Source of the DNA: Bacillota bacterium
Lineage (GTDB): Bacteria; Bacillota; Clostridia; Acetivibrionales; DTU013
Reading direction: 5' to 3'
DNA length: 21,147 bases
NCBI GenBank assembly: GCA_023433505.1
Contig: JAEZCO010000019.1
Location: 1-21,147 of the forward strand
In this document: positions 1 through 7,702 of the stretch, one piece after another
Position numbering within the stretch: position 1 is the first letter of the stretch
How the letters are laid out: every line of letters starts with the position of its first letter
Made by a program: the position numbers and the translations under genes
The notes under the pieces: generated by a model
The model's input: the letters and a program-made list of their open reading frames with translations, nothing else
What the model was told of the DNA's origin: nothing
Databases searched by the model: none

Positions 1-2
1 AA

Positions 3-1703
3 AGTCCCGTTGATATCATCACGGTACCCGACTATGACGTAAGTACCACCGCTAATGTGCCGGTATCGGGCCAGGTGCAAGGCACCAGCTCCCTGGGCAG
101 GCCGCTGACCTACAGCCTGCTGACGCCGCCCCTTCATGGAACGGCCATTGTCAACCCTGATGGAACCTGGACCTATACGCCTGCTCTTGACTATGCGGGG
201 GCCGACGCCTTCAGCGTGCAGGTGAGCGACGGGCTGGGTGCTACGGCAGTGTCCATCGTACGTATCACCGTGGGAAGCCCTGTCGATATCATCACGGTAC
301 CCGACTATGACGTAAGCACCACCGCCAATGTGCCCGTATCCGGCCAGGTGCAGGGCACCAGCTCTCTGGGCAGGCCGCTGACCTATAGCCTGCTGACGCC
401 ACCTCTTCATGGAACGGCCATTGTCAACCCCGACGGCACCTGGACCTATACCCCTGCTCTTGACTATGTAGGGGCCGACGCCTTCAGCGTGCTGGTGAGC
501 GACGGGCTAGGTGCTACAGCGGTGTCTATCGTGCGCATCACCGTGGGAAGTCCCGTTGATATCATCACGGTACCCGACTATGACGTAAGCACTACCGCCA
601 ATGTGCCTGTATCCGGGCAAGTGCAGGGCACCAGCTCTCTGGGCAGGCCGCTGACCTACAGTCTGCTTACCCCGCCTCTCCATGGAACGGCCATTGTCAA
701 CCCTGATGGCAACTGGACCTATACGCCTGCTCTTGACTATGTGGGCTCTGATGCCTTCAGCGTGCTGGTGAGCGACGGGCTAGGTGCTACAGCGGTGTCC
801 ATCGTGCGTATCACCGTGGGAAGTCCCGTTGATATAATCACGGTACCCGACTATGACGTAAGCACTACCGCCAATGTACCTGTATCGGGCCAGGTGCAGG
901 GCGCCAGCTCCCTGGGCAGGCCGCTGACCTACAGCCTGTTGACGCCGCCTCTTCATGGAACGGCCATTGTCAACCCTGATGGCACCTGGACCTATACGCC
1001 TGCTCTTGACTATGTAGGGGCCGACGCCTTCAGCGTGCTGGTGAGCGACGGGCTAGGTGCTACAGTGGTGTCCATCGTGCGTATCACCGTGGGAAGCCCT
1101 GCCGATGTCATCACGGTACCTGACTATGACGTAAGCACTACCGCCAATGTGCCTGTATCCGGGCAGGTGCAGGGCACCAGCTCCCTGGGCAGGCCGCTGA
1201 CCTACAGCCTTCTGACGCCGCCTCTTCATGGAACGGCCATCGTCAGCCCCTACGGTACATGGATCTATGAACCTGATACAGGTTATGTAGGACCCGATGT
1301 TTTCACTGTGGAAGTAAGCAATGATACGGATGCTACGGCCCTGTCGAGGGTGAGCATTACAGTGGAAGGCGGGCAGGACGTTATCACAGTACCCAATTAC
1401 ACAAGGAATACTACCAAAAATGTACAGGTATCGGGCCGAGTGGAAGCGGTAAGCTCTCTGCAAAGACCGCTTACTTACAGCTTGCTGACGGCCCCTCTTA
1501 AGGGAACGGCTGTTGTCGGCCCCGATGGAAGGTGGATCTACACGCCTGAATTCAATTTTGTAGGCCAGGATGTATTCAGCGTGCTGGTGAGCGACGAGCT
1601 GGGGAACAGCGCCGTTTCCACAATCACCATAAATGTTCTGCCGTCCCGGGCGACCAGAGGCATAAAAATAAGCAAGGATATTGATGTGCTGAGGATGGCA
1701 TAA
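3..1703 (+). CDS. Tandem Ig/cadherin-like repeat surface protein, C-terminal part (5' end outside window)
   Basis: The frame is open from the first complete codon at base 3, and the array is already under way there, so the true start lies upstream; a GTG at 57 is only an internal valine codon. The visible part is six consecutive 91-residue units. Each carries the pattern L-T-Y-S-L-L-T, then P-L-x-G-T-A, D-G-x-W-x-Y-x-P, G-x-D-x-F-S-V and V-S-D, ending in I-T-V. This matches the bacterial Ig-like/cadherin-like tandem repeats (Big_9 or VCBS type) of secreted or surface adhesins. The array ends in a short basic tail (about 24 residues, ending R-M-A) with no LPxTG motif, S-layer domain or membrane anchor. 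Any anchor must therefore be N-terminal, or the protein is released. A hairpin terminator follows 7 bases after the stop. The family assignment is good; the ligand and role are unknown. Confidence 0.85.
   Translation, partial: SPVDIITVPDYDVSTTANVPVSGQVQGTSSLGRPLTYSLLTPPLHGTAIVNPDGTWTYTPALDYAGADAFSVQVSDGLGATAVSIVRITVGSPVDIITVPDYDVSTTANVPVSGQVQGTSSLGRPLTYSLLTPPLHGTAIVNPDGTWTYTPALDYVGADAFSVLVSDGLGATAVSIVRITVGSPVDIITVPDYDVSTTANVPVSGQVQGTSSLGRPLTYSLLTPPLHGTAIVNPDGNWTYTPALDYVGSDAFSVLVSDGLGATAVSIVRITVGSPVDIITVPDYDVSTTANVPVSGQVQGASSLGRPLTYSLLTPPLHGTAIVNPDGTWTYTPALDYVGADAFSVLVSDGLGATVVSIVRITVGSPADVITVPDYDVSTTANVPVSGQVQGTSSLGRPLTYSLLTPPLHGTAIVSPYGTWIYEPDTGYVGPDVFTVEVSNDTDATALSRVSITVEGGQDVITVPNYTRNTTKNVQVSGRVEAVSSLQRPLTYSLLTAPLKGTAVVGPDGRWIYTPEFNFVGQDVFSVLVSDELGNSAVSTITINVLPSRATRGIKISKDIDVLRMA
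57..1648 (+). repeat. Six tandem 273-bp coding repeats
   Basis: The same codon of the unit (Val before P-V-S-G or Q-V-S-G) falls at 57, 330, 603, 876, 1149 and 1422, an exact 273-bp period. Units 1 to 4 differ by only a few residues (for example A/V in D-Y-A/V-G and Q/L in F-S-V-Q/L) plus scattered silent changes. Unit 5 is near-identical to them up to about 1240 and then diverges abruptly. Unit 6 is diverged throughout and incomplete. The copies upstream of the window are not visible. Confidence 0.95.
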
Positions 1704-1709
1704 GAAAAC

Positions 1710-1740
1710 AGCCTGGTGGGATTTTCCACCAGGCTCTTTT
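1710..1740. terminator. Rho-independent terminator between convergent genes
   Basis: A perfect 10-bp stem, AGCCTGGTGG (1710-1719) with CCACCAGGCT (1726-1735), has a 6-nt loop and is followed by CTTTTT on the + strand. It directly follows the repeat-protein stop. On the - strand it follows the stop of the peptidase gene and is trailed by GTTTTC, so it may serve both genes. Confidence 0.88.
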
Positions 1741-2954
1741 TATTCATTCCAGTTCCATTTTTTGTAGCGGTATAATTCTCTCAGTATTTTTCTTGCTTCC
1801 CATTCATCAAGATGGGGATTCAAAGACATGATGAGCATCAGAACCCCGCTTTTTGTGACAGGAGAGGGCTCAAAGCGTATATTAATATGGGTATCCCTGT
1901 ATTTATGAAGCGCTCCTAATCCAAGAAGACTGCTCCAGCTGTTGTTTCTGGCAAATTTCAGCTTGTAGTATACCGGAAAAAGTTCATTCAGGCTCATTGT
2001 CATAATGTTTACAGGTAAATTGCCGGTTTGGCCTGCGGTATGATAAAAGGCCAGTTGATTCAATTCCTGCAGGACTTTTGCGATGCTTTTTTTGTAAGGC
2101 AGGGGAGGACTTTCGGTATGGAGAATGCTATCGGGCCTTATAGGGTTTTCTTCCGAGTACTTTACCATTTCGTTGGCTAACCGGTTTGAGGAGTACTTTA
2201 TCCTTTCCAGTTTTTTGGGATTTAAACGGACGGCCACCAACTGGGCTCCCAGGCTGTCAACCATCTCCTTTATAAGAGATTCCAGATCTTCTGTTTGCAG
2301 ATGGCGGTCCAGGACACCGATCACGTGATCCAGTGCAAGACCCTCCAACGGTCCTTCTTCAATATATGTAACCACATTTTCTACGGTATGGTCTTCTTGG
2401 CTTCCCAGTTCATATAATATCTCTATATAATTCATATAACACATATCCAAAAGCAATAAATCTATGCGGTTGCCGGTGTGGGGCATGATCAGATTGATGG
2501 CCTTGCACATTTCCGTTGTGCCCATCATGTAGGGCGTGACCGAGCTATAATCGTTGATGGCTCCGATATAGGAAGCGCCATGTCCTCCCAGGATCAAGGC
2601 GTAATGCTTTGCAGGGCAGCGCTCCATGCACCATATGATGAACATGTACAAAGATTTTGGATCGGCCATGTTCAGCTTTTCCATGTCTTCCAGCAACAGG
2701 AGCAGATTATTTGAAAGCTTGTATCTTTTTACCCCTGTCCATACTTCGCCGCTCCCGCCAAAAGACTCGAAAGGTCTTACGATGCGTGCCAGTTCCCTGT
2801 CTTCCCGGCCCACCTGCACCAAAATATTCATATTGCTTTCATCAAAGCGGACACGCAAAAGATCCTGCAGGCTCTGACAGATTTCAGGCTCCAATTCATT
2901 ATTTCCGTTGACGTATATCATGACAGTCCAATTGGCTATGGCTTGTGCACACAT
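1740..2954 (-). CDS. Clostripain-family (C11) cysteine peptidase
   Basis: The protein has 404 residues. The start N-W-T-V-M-I-Y-V-N-G-N-N-E-L is typical of the clostripain family. The two catalytic residues are visible: His125 in L-G-G-H-G and Cys172 in L-L-D-M-C-Y-M, each at the end of a hydrophobic strand, as expected for the caspase-like fold of C11 peptidases. Family members cleave after basic residues and often self-activate. Unlike secreted clostripain, there is no signal peptide or membrane segment at either end, which suggests a cytosolic enzyme or a start upstream of the one chosen; the region before the ATG does not favour the latter. It is convergent with the repeat-protein gene and shares its terminator. 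A TATAAT box lies about 30 bases upstream of the start. The substrate is unknown. Confidence 0.85.
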   Translation of the reverse strand: MCAQAIANWTVMIYVNGNNELEPEICQSLQDLLRVRFDESNMNILVQVGREDRELARIVRPFESFGGSGEVWTGVKRYKLSNNLLLLLEDMEKLNMADPKSLYMFIIWCMERCPAKHYALILGGHGASYIGAINDYSSVTPYMMGTTEMCKAINLIMPHTGNRIDLLLLDMCYMNYIEILYELGSQEDHTVENVVTYIEEGPLEGLALDHVIGVLDRHLQTEDLESLIKEMVDSLGAQLVAVRLNPKKLERIKYSSNRLANEMVKYSEENPIRPDSILHTESPPLPYKKSIAKVLQELNQLAFYHTAGQTGNLPVNIMTMSLNELFPVYYKLKFARNNSWSSLLGLGALHKYRDTHINIRFEPSPVTKSGVLMLIMSLNPHLDEWEARKILRELYRYKKWNWNE

Positions 2955-2983
2955 AGGTACTTCTTCATTCTTATTGTTTACAT

Positions 2984-2989
2984 ATTATA
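2984..2989 (-). promoter_or_regulatory. -10 box of the clostripain-like gene
   Basis: A perfect TATAAT on the - strand lies 29 bases before the ATG. The -35 region is poor (TTATTT about 16 bases upstream), so this is a tentative sigma-A promoter. Confidence 0.45.
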
Positions 2990-3128
2990 GTATGACGGGA
3001 AGTAAAAATAAGGTGCATTATCAATGAGATATGTGTCGAGCCTTCTTGGAAAGAACAGTTCATTGGGAGTATGCCCCTTTAGCGCCTACTGACGCATGCT
3101 ATGGAAGCTCATTCACCTTGCGATATAG

Positions 3129-4211
3129 TTATTGTACATATTCCGTATTTCGTATATATGCCGTTTTCTTGCCTTCACCTGTTTTTATGATATACCCCTC
3201 TTTCAGTAATACTCCCAGTGTCACCTCAATAGTAGAAGTACTTATATCTGGACATTTTTCAATGATTTCTCTCTTGGATAGCCTCTTCAGCGTATTATCA
3301 AATAGCAGCCTTACTCTTTCAGGTTTTGATAAGCTCCTGTTATGTAAATGCTCTACCCTTGATGAAAATTCTTTATGGGCATTGAGGATAATTCCTAAAT
3401 AGTACTTCACAAAAGGCAGATTGTCATTTTTATTCTCACGCCACAGCTGCGAGCTGTTCTGCAGTGTTTCATAGTAGGTTTCCTTTGTCTTCTCGATGAT
3501 CATCTCCAGGCTTATATATTTTCCAACAATATACCCGGAGCGGTAAAGCAGCAAAAGAGTCAGCAGCCTGCTCATTCTCCCGTTTCCGTCATTGAAGGGA
3601 TGTATACAAAGAAAATCCAAAATAAACATGGGAATCAAAAGCAGAGGATCATGCTTTTCCGCATTGATAGCCTCAACAAATGCATTTGTCAGCCTTTCCA
3701 TCGCATCCGGTGTTTCAAAACCAGATAAGGGCTGAAAACGGATTCTGTTATTTCCTTCAAGGTCAGTTTCAGCAATTATATTATCGGATTTTTTGAAATT
3801 ACCGCATGACGATGACGAGCTAAATTGATAAAGATCCCTGTGAAGCTGCAGTATTACGTTTACTCTAGGAGCCATATAATCATAGTTTTCATGAATTAAC
3901 TGGAGAACTTCCCGGTACCCGGCAATTTCAGATTCAGAACGGTTGCGCGGCTCGGCTTTTTCCTTAACAATGGCGGCAAGCCGCTCATCAGAAGTATATA
4001 TGCCTTCGATTCTGTTGGATGCGCCAATACTTTGAATTTTGGCAATTTCAAGCATTGCATTCAAAATATCCGGCTTCGCTTCTATAAACAATTCCTGCTT
4101 TCCTTTGTACTCATGTATAGCGGATACCAAATTCATGATATCACTGCAGAACAGTTCATTGGGTATCGCACCGTAGTTAAATTCTGGCATAAGCTCACTC
4201 ACTTTCTGCAC
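3129..4211 (-). CDS. Fic family protein (probable AMP-transferase) with N-terminal inhibitory motif
   Basis: The protein has 360 residues. The Fic active-site motif H-P-F-N-D-G-N-G-R-x-x-R is complete at residues 204-215 with catalytic His204. An (S/T)xxxE(G/N) self-inhibition motif is present as S-N-R-I-E-G at residues 65-70, placing Glu69 in front of the active site as in class II Fic proteins. A Fic_N-type domain precedes it, and the C-terminal 80 or so residues look like a winged helix (K-R-E-I-I-E-K-C-P, then L-G-V-L-L-K-E-G-Y-I). Fic enzymes usually transfer AMP to hydroxyl side chains of target proteins; the target here is unknown. The GTG at 4209-4211 is used because a stop lies two codons upstream; an ATG seven codons later is the alternative. 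No separate antitoxin gene is adjacent, which fits a self-inhibited enzyme. Confidence 0.9.
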   Translation of the reverse strand: MQKVSELMPEFNYGAIPNELFCSDIMNLVSAIHEYKGKQELFIEAKPDILNAMLEIAKIQSIGASNRIEGIYTSDERLAAIVKEKAEPRNRSESEIAGYREVLQLIHENYDYMAPRVNVILQLHRDLYQFSSSSSCGNFKKSDNIIAETDLEGNNRIRFQPLSGFETPDAMERLTNAFVEAINAEKHDPLLLIPMFILDFLCIHPFNDGNGRMSRLLTLLLLYRSGYIVGKYISLEMIIEKTKETYYETLQNSSQLWRENKNDNLPFVKYYLGIILNAHKEFSSRVEHLHNRSLSKPERVRLLFDNTLKRLSKREIIEKCPDISTSTIEVTLGVLLKEGYIIKTGEGKKTAYIRNTEYVQ

Positions 4212-4232
4212 AACAAATCATCTTTATGCATA

Positions 4233-4261
4233 ATTCTATACAATATTTATGCAGAAATCAA
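4233..4261 (-). promoter_or_regulatory. Probable sigma-A promoter of the Fic gene with flanking direct repeats
   Basis: On the - strand TTGATT (4256-4261) and TAGAAT (4233-4238) are 17 bases apart, 22 bases before the GTG. Two exact copies of TTTATGCA (4223-4230 and 4246-4253, + strand) bracket the -10 box, and GCAGAAAT occurs twice (4251-4258 and 4271-4278), so an operator is possible. Confidence 0.5.
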
Positions 4262-4313
4262 GTGAATTAGGCAGAAATACACCCTGAAGCACCATTTTTT
4301 ATCCGTGAACCTT

Positions 4314-4592
4314 TCATCCCTGGATAAAATCCGACAGGCCCTTGCGTTCCAATTTCATGCCCTCGACAAGAGTCAGGGCTCTTTCCCAGGTCTCTTCTGT
4401 TTCATACTTGAAAAACCCATACAGTGGATTTAACTCCTCACCCTCGTCATATTTTTGCAGACACTCAAAGTACATCCGCTTATCTTCCTTATAGACGATG
4501 AGGGGAGGATGCTTCTTTCGTCTATATATAGGTAATGTCAGATACCCACTTCTCGTTTGCCGCTGCCGCAACAAACGCCCTTCCATTTCCAA
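4314..4592 (-). pseudogene. Degenerate Fic-family gene remnant (C-terminal part)
   Basis: The open stretch encodes about 92 residues from a TTG. It contains the part of a Fic protein that follows the active site: H-P-P-L-I-V-Y-K-E-D-K, L-Q-K-Y-D-E, L-N-P-L-Y-G-F, then E-T-W. The Fic domain itself is gone. At the 5' edge the core of the Fic motif is still readable across a frame break: bases 4590-4582 read GGA AAT GGA (G-N-G) in one frame, and bases 4580-4569 read GGG CGT TTG TTG (G-R-L-L) in the frame of the open stretch, as in the usual G-N-G-R-T-G-R-L-L but about five bases short. The sequence upstream no longer resembles H-P-F-x-D, and a stop lies two codons before it. It lies 102 bases upstream of the intact Fic gene on the same strand. 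It may still be translated, but without catalytic residues. Confidence 0.7.
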
Positions 4593-4594
4593 TC

Positions 4595-4616
4595 CCTCTA
4601 TCTTTTATCATAGAGG
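4595..4616. repeat. Small inverted repeat at the broken edge of the Fic remnant
   Basis: CCTCTAT (4595-4601) and ATAGAGG (4610-4616) form a 7-bp stem with an 8-nt loop; three more bases pair beyond a mismatch. It sits where similarity to Fic ends. No T-run follows, so it is not a convincing terminator. Confidence 0.5.
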
Positions 4617-4695
4617 TATTCTCTATGTCTATCATATCGGAGTAGGGCCATTCCTCAATTATCAGATAATATAGTCAAAAGCTTAATTTATGCCT

Positions 4696-4752
4696 TTGCA
4701 TCATATTTTTTTAACGATATACTATTAGCATACAGCTGCTGAACGAAAGGAG
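4696..4752 (+). promoter_or_regulatory. Promoter and ribosome site of the epoxide-hydrolase-like gene
   Basis: TTGCAT (4696-4701) and TATACT (4718-4723) lie 16 bases apart, and AAAGGAG (4746-4752) is 7 bases before the ATG at 4760. The ribosome site is strong and fixes the start; the -35 box is weak. Confidence 0.5.
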
Positions 4753-4759
4753 AATTATT

Positions 4760-5914
4760 ATGGCTGTTGAACGTTTTCATATTCAGGTATCCAATGAAAT
4801 ACTTGACGATCTGAAATACAGACTGGATCACGTCCGCTGGCCCGAGCCACCGGAAGACTCCGGTTGGGAACGAGGTACCGAAATAGGTTATTTGCAGTCT
4901 CTCGTTTCGTACTGGCGGGATCATTTTGATTGGCGCGCGCAAGAATCCGAATTGAACCGCTTTTCTCAATTTCACTGCACTGTCGATGGGATCGATGTGC
5001 ACTTCGTGCACGAGCGTGGTCACGGACCCAACCCTATGCCAATTATCCTTACTCACGGATGGCCCGACAGCTTCATACGCTACCGGAAGATTATCCCTCT
5101 TCTTACTGATCCGGCCCGCTTCGGCGGTGACCCGGAGGACTCTTTCGATGTAATTGTCCCTTCGATACCCGGATTTGGCTTCTCCAGCCGCCCTCAACAA
5201 AGTGGCATGAACAACGCCCGGGTCTCCGGGCTCTGGGCCAAACTAATGACAGAAGAACTCGGCTATGGAAGATTCGCCGCCGGAGGCGGGGATATGGGCT
5301 CAGGTATTACAAGATACCTGGCAGTAAATCATCCGGAGCTTCTATTCGGAATCCACCTGACCGATATCGGTATAATTAGAAAGCTCATGACCTCACAGGA
5401 TCAGACAGGGCTTTCGGGAGAAGAACTGCAATACAAAAGAAGCGCTCAGGAATGGATTTCCCAGGAGGGAGCCTATATGGCAATTCAATCCACAAAACCT
5501 CAAACTCTTGCATACGGACTTTCCGATTCGCCCGTAGGCCTGGCCGGTTGGATTATTGAAAAATTCCGTGCCTGGAGCGACTGTAACGGCGACCTTCGGC
5601 AGAAATTCAGCATGGATGAGCTGCTCACGAATATAATGATCTATTGGGTTACAAATACCATAGGTTCATCAGCACATATGTATTATGAGAACACGCACTC
5701 CTTGCCGCCGATGGGGCATATTGAAGTGCCGGCAGGCATTGCACTTTTCCCGGCGGATATATTGCTGCCACCCAAAGAATGGGCTGTAAGCAATCTGAAT
5801 ATAACCCGCTGGACTCCAATGCTTCGCGGCGGACATTTTACCGCCATGGAGGAGCCCGAGCTTCTCGCCGATGACATCCGTGCTTTCTGCAGACCATTCA
5901 GAGCTAAGCAATAA
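4760..5914 (+). CDS. Epoxide hydrolase family protein (EHN domain plus alpha/beta hydrolase)
   Basis: The protein has 384 residues, the usual length for this family. The N-terminal EHN domain (about residues 4-110, F-H-I-Q-V-S, then L-K-Y-R-L-D, R-W-P and L-N-R-F-S-Q-F) leads into the hydrolase core. The oxyanion-hole motif H-G-W-P is at residues 99-102. The nucleophile is Asp178 in G-G-G-D-M-G-S, an aspartate as expected for epoxide hydrolases rather than the serine of esterases. The catalytic His is His359 in G-G-H-F, followed by the usual E-E-P-E-L-L-A. A tyrosine pair at 308-309 could supply the lid tyrosine; I do not assign the acid with certainty. The likely reaction is hydrolysis of an epoxide or related electrophile to a diol through an aspartyl ester. 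There is no signal peptide, so it is cytosolic. It is a single-gene unit with its own promoter and a terminator-like hairpin. The substrate is unknown. Confidence 0.88.
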   Translation: MAVERFHIQVSNEILDDLKYRLDHVRWPEPPEDSGWERGTEIGYLQSLVSYWRDHFDWRAQESELNRFSQFHCTVDGIDVHFVHERGHGPNPMPIILTHGWPDSFIRYRKIIPLLTDPARFGGDPEDSFDVIVPSIPGFGFSSRPQQSGMNNARVSGLWAKLMTEELGYGRFAAGGGDMGSGITRYLAVNHPELLFGIHLTDIGIIRKLMTSQDQTGLSGEELQYKRSAQEWISQEGAYMAIQSTKPQTLAYGLSDSPVGLAGWIIEKFRAWSDCNGDLRQKFSMDELLTNIMIYWVTNTIGSSAHMYYENTHSLPPMGHIEVPAGIALFPADILLPPKEWAVSNLNITRWTPMLRGGHFTAMEEPELLADDIRAFCRPFRAKQ

Positions 5915-5918
5915 TGAA

Positions 5919-5953
5919 AGGAACTGCCTGGTGCGAGAAATCAGGCAGTTCCT
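5919..5953. terminator. Hairpin between convergent genes (terminator-like, U-poor)
   Basis: A perfect 12-bp stem, AGGAACTGCCTG (5919-5930) with CAGGCAGTTCCT (5942-5953), has an 11-nt loop. It follows the hydrolase stop by four bases and lies downstream of the opposite-strand thioredoxin/CcdA gene. Neither side has a long T-run, so termination efficiency is uncertain. Confidence 0.6.
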
Positions 5954-5988
5954 CCTATCAATCACATGGAATTTCACTCTCACAGTAC

Positions 5989-7629
5989 TCAGAAAAAAAC
6001 AAGAATGAACACTGCAAAAAGTAAAAAAACACCTGCATTTATCATCTTGATAAGGGGCAATCGGGTGCGAATCGCCTCTGAAAGCTCAAAAAGCTCCTTT
6101 CCTTTATGGATCAACAGCGTGATGATCAATAAAGGGATCATCATGCCGGACACATAAATCAAAAAGCTTGACGCGGCTTGCAGGTTTAACGCGCTTCCTC
6201 TTCTTAGGACCAGAATTATTGTGGCAAGGTATATCTGGCCCGTACAAAGGAATTCGCCTACAGAGACTATCAGGCCCAATGAAAAGCTAACTAATAGAAG
6301 CAGCTTTATATTGTCTGACGACGTCAGTCGTTGAACCCACCGGTGATTTATTTTCCGCAGGCTTGAAGGAAGTTGAAGTTTTATTTCGCCATATCTTTCT
6401 TTCCTCGAAAAATAAAAATCCCTTATGTTCATGAACGCCAGAATTGCAACCGCAGCCAGGAGCAGCAGCTTTAGAACCGTCTGGAGCCTTTGAAACCAAA
6501 AGGCGTCCAGTTGCAGGAAAAGATCATATGCAGCGGTGCCTAAAGCCAAGTATGCCAGGAATTTACCCAAAATAAAAGTTAATCCGAATTTTGCGACCTT
6601 TTTACTCTTTGCCAGCAGCAAGGAAAAAAAGAAGAGCAGCATGGACAGGGAGCACGGATTGATCCCGTTGACCAGGCCCGTCAGAAAAATCCCCGTATAG
6701 CTATACCCTTTTAGATTCGCATTATTCTCCACGGTTCCGGTGCTGTTATAAGGCAAAAGGGTTTTTATCCCATCGCCGTCCATTATAGCCTTCTCCAATT
6801 CTTCCCTGCTTATTTTCCCTCCCGCAAAATATTTATTGCCTATAAAAACCAAGGGTACCAGTTGATCTTTCTCGGCGACATGATAAGTATTGATATAGCG
6901 CCTTGAAATATCAAGGCCTTCAATATCGCCTACATTGTATTTAACTAGTTCCACTTTGGATAAAACGGATTTGCCATTATAGGGTATTTTGTATTCAAAA
7001 TCAAGCTCCTCAAGGACTTTTTGGACTTTTTCACAATCTTCGCAAGCCGTCACATAGAAAAATACTATGCTTGAATCGGTTCCTGCCCAGGGTTTGAGCC
7101 TGTCGTCCGTAACCGCAGCCGCGCTGTTCCAGCCACTGCCCTTGTCGGAGATACCGGCTGCCGTGCTTTCATTTCCTATGGCCTGCGGATATTTTTCAAG
7201 AAAATCCTCTTTCGCTTTTAGAAAACTTGTCCCAAGCCGCTTTTTGATTTCATCGCCGCCCTGCAAATAGATGCTGCCGATGAAAATTGACGGAGTCTTT
7301 CTTTTATCCTTGGCAATATCGTACCTGTCACATAGGGCTTGAAATAAATCCTTTGATTTTTCCTTGAAAATATCTTCCACATAAATGTTATAATTCAATC
7401 CCATTTTCCCATCGCCGGTGATGTCATTGAACATGTCCATAAATTTCACGTCCTCGTGGCAGGCTTCACACGGATTGTCATGGAAATAGTATATGTCAAG
7501 GTACGGAGCCTTTGCCTCCGCTTCGCCGTCTTTCGCCCTTCCGTCGGGGCCAATGCAAATGACTGCACAAAACAGTACGAGGGCAGCGATTAACTTTAGA
7601 TAGACAGATCTGCGCAAATATCGGTTCAT
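5989..7629 (-). CDS. Two thioredoxin-like domains fused to a CcdA/DsbD-like membrane domain
   Basis: The protein has 546 residues from the ATG chosen here. A signal or anchor helix (about 10-27) is followed by a first thioredoxin-like domain with C54-E-A-C57 and a cis-Pro loop (T-P-S-I-F-I-G, Pro113). A second has C196-E-D-C199 and V-P-L-V-F-I-G (Pro259). From about 310 there is a multi-pass membrane domain with N-P-C326 and E-F-L-C462, the pair of intramembrane cysteines that shuttle electrons in CcdA/DsbD proteins. The likely role is moving reducing equivalents from cytosolic thioredoxin to extracytoplasmic disulfides. The frame extends upstream to a TTG at 7701, but a perfect TATAAT lies inside that extension, so the ATG at 7629 is preferred; GAGGAG abuts it closely, and a TTG four codons later is an alternative. 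No cytochrome c genes are nearby, so its partner is unknown. Confidence 0.85.
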   Translation of the reverse strand: MNRYLRRSVYLKLIAALVLFCAVICIGPDGRAKDGEAEAKAPYLDIYYFHDNPCEACHEDVKFMDMFNDITGDGKMGLNYNIYVEDIFKEKSKDLFQALCDRYDIAKDKRKTPSIFIGSIYLQGGDEIKKRLGTSFLKAKEDFLEKYPQAIGNESTAAGISDKGSGWNSAAAVTDDRLKPWAGTDSSIVFFYVTACEDCEKVQKVLEELDFEYKIPYNGKSVLSKVELVKYNVGDIEGLDISRRYINTYHVAEKDQLVPLVFIGNKYFAGGKISREELEKAIMDGDGIKTLLPYNSTGTVENNANLKGYSYTGIFLTGLVNGINPCSLSMLLFFFSLLLAKSKKVAKFGLTFILGKFLAYLALGTAAYDLFLQLDAFWFQRLQTVLKLLLLAAVAILAFMNIRDFYFSRKERYGEIKLQLPSSLRKINHRWVQRLTSSDNIKLLLLVSFSLGLIVSVGEFLCTGQIYLATIILVLRRGSALNLQAASSFLIYVSGMMIPLLIITLLIHKGKELFELSEAIRTRLPLIKMINAGVFLLFAVFILVFF

Positions 7630-7644
7630 CTCCTCACAGGACTG

Positions 7645-7650
7645 ATTATA
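7645..7650 (-). promoter_or_regulatory. -10 box of the thioredoxin/CcdA gene
   Basis: A perfect TATAAT on the - strand is 15 bases before the ATG at 7629. The nearest -35-like hexamer, TTGGAA, is 15 bases upstream of it, which is short spacing. The box lies after the terminator of the sugar operon, consistent with separate transcription. Confidence 0.5.
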
Positions 7651-7702
7651 ACGCCTCAATGCAATTTCCAATGGGGACTTGCCCCCTACCCCCTGCTGCA
7701 AA

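Noticed and set aside
3031..3402. Open frame of 123 codons on the + strand starting in the spacer before the Fic gene
   Set aside because: Most of it is antisense to the Fic C-terminus; there is no ribosome site or domain.
4688..5200. Open frame of 170 codons on the - strand opposite the epoxide-hydrolase-like gene
   Set aside because: It lies fully antisense to a gene with intact catalytic motifs and a good ribosome site, and its translation has no recognisable domain.
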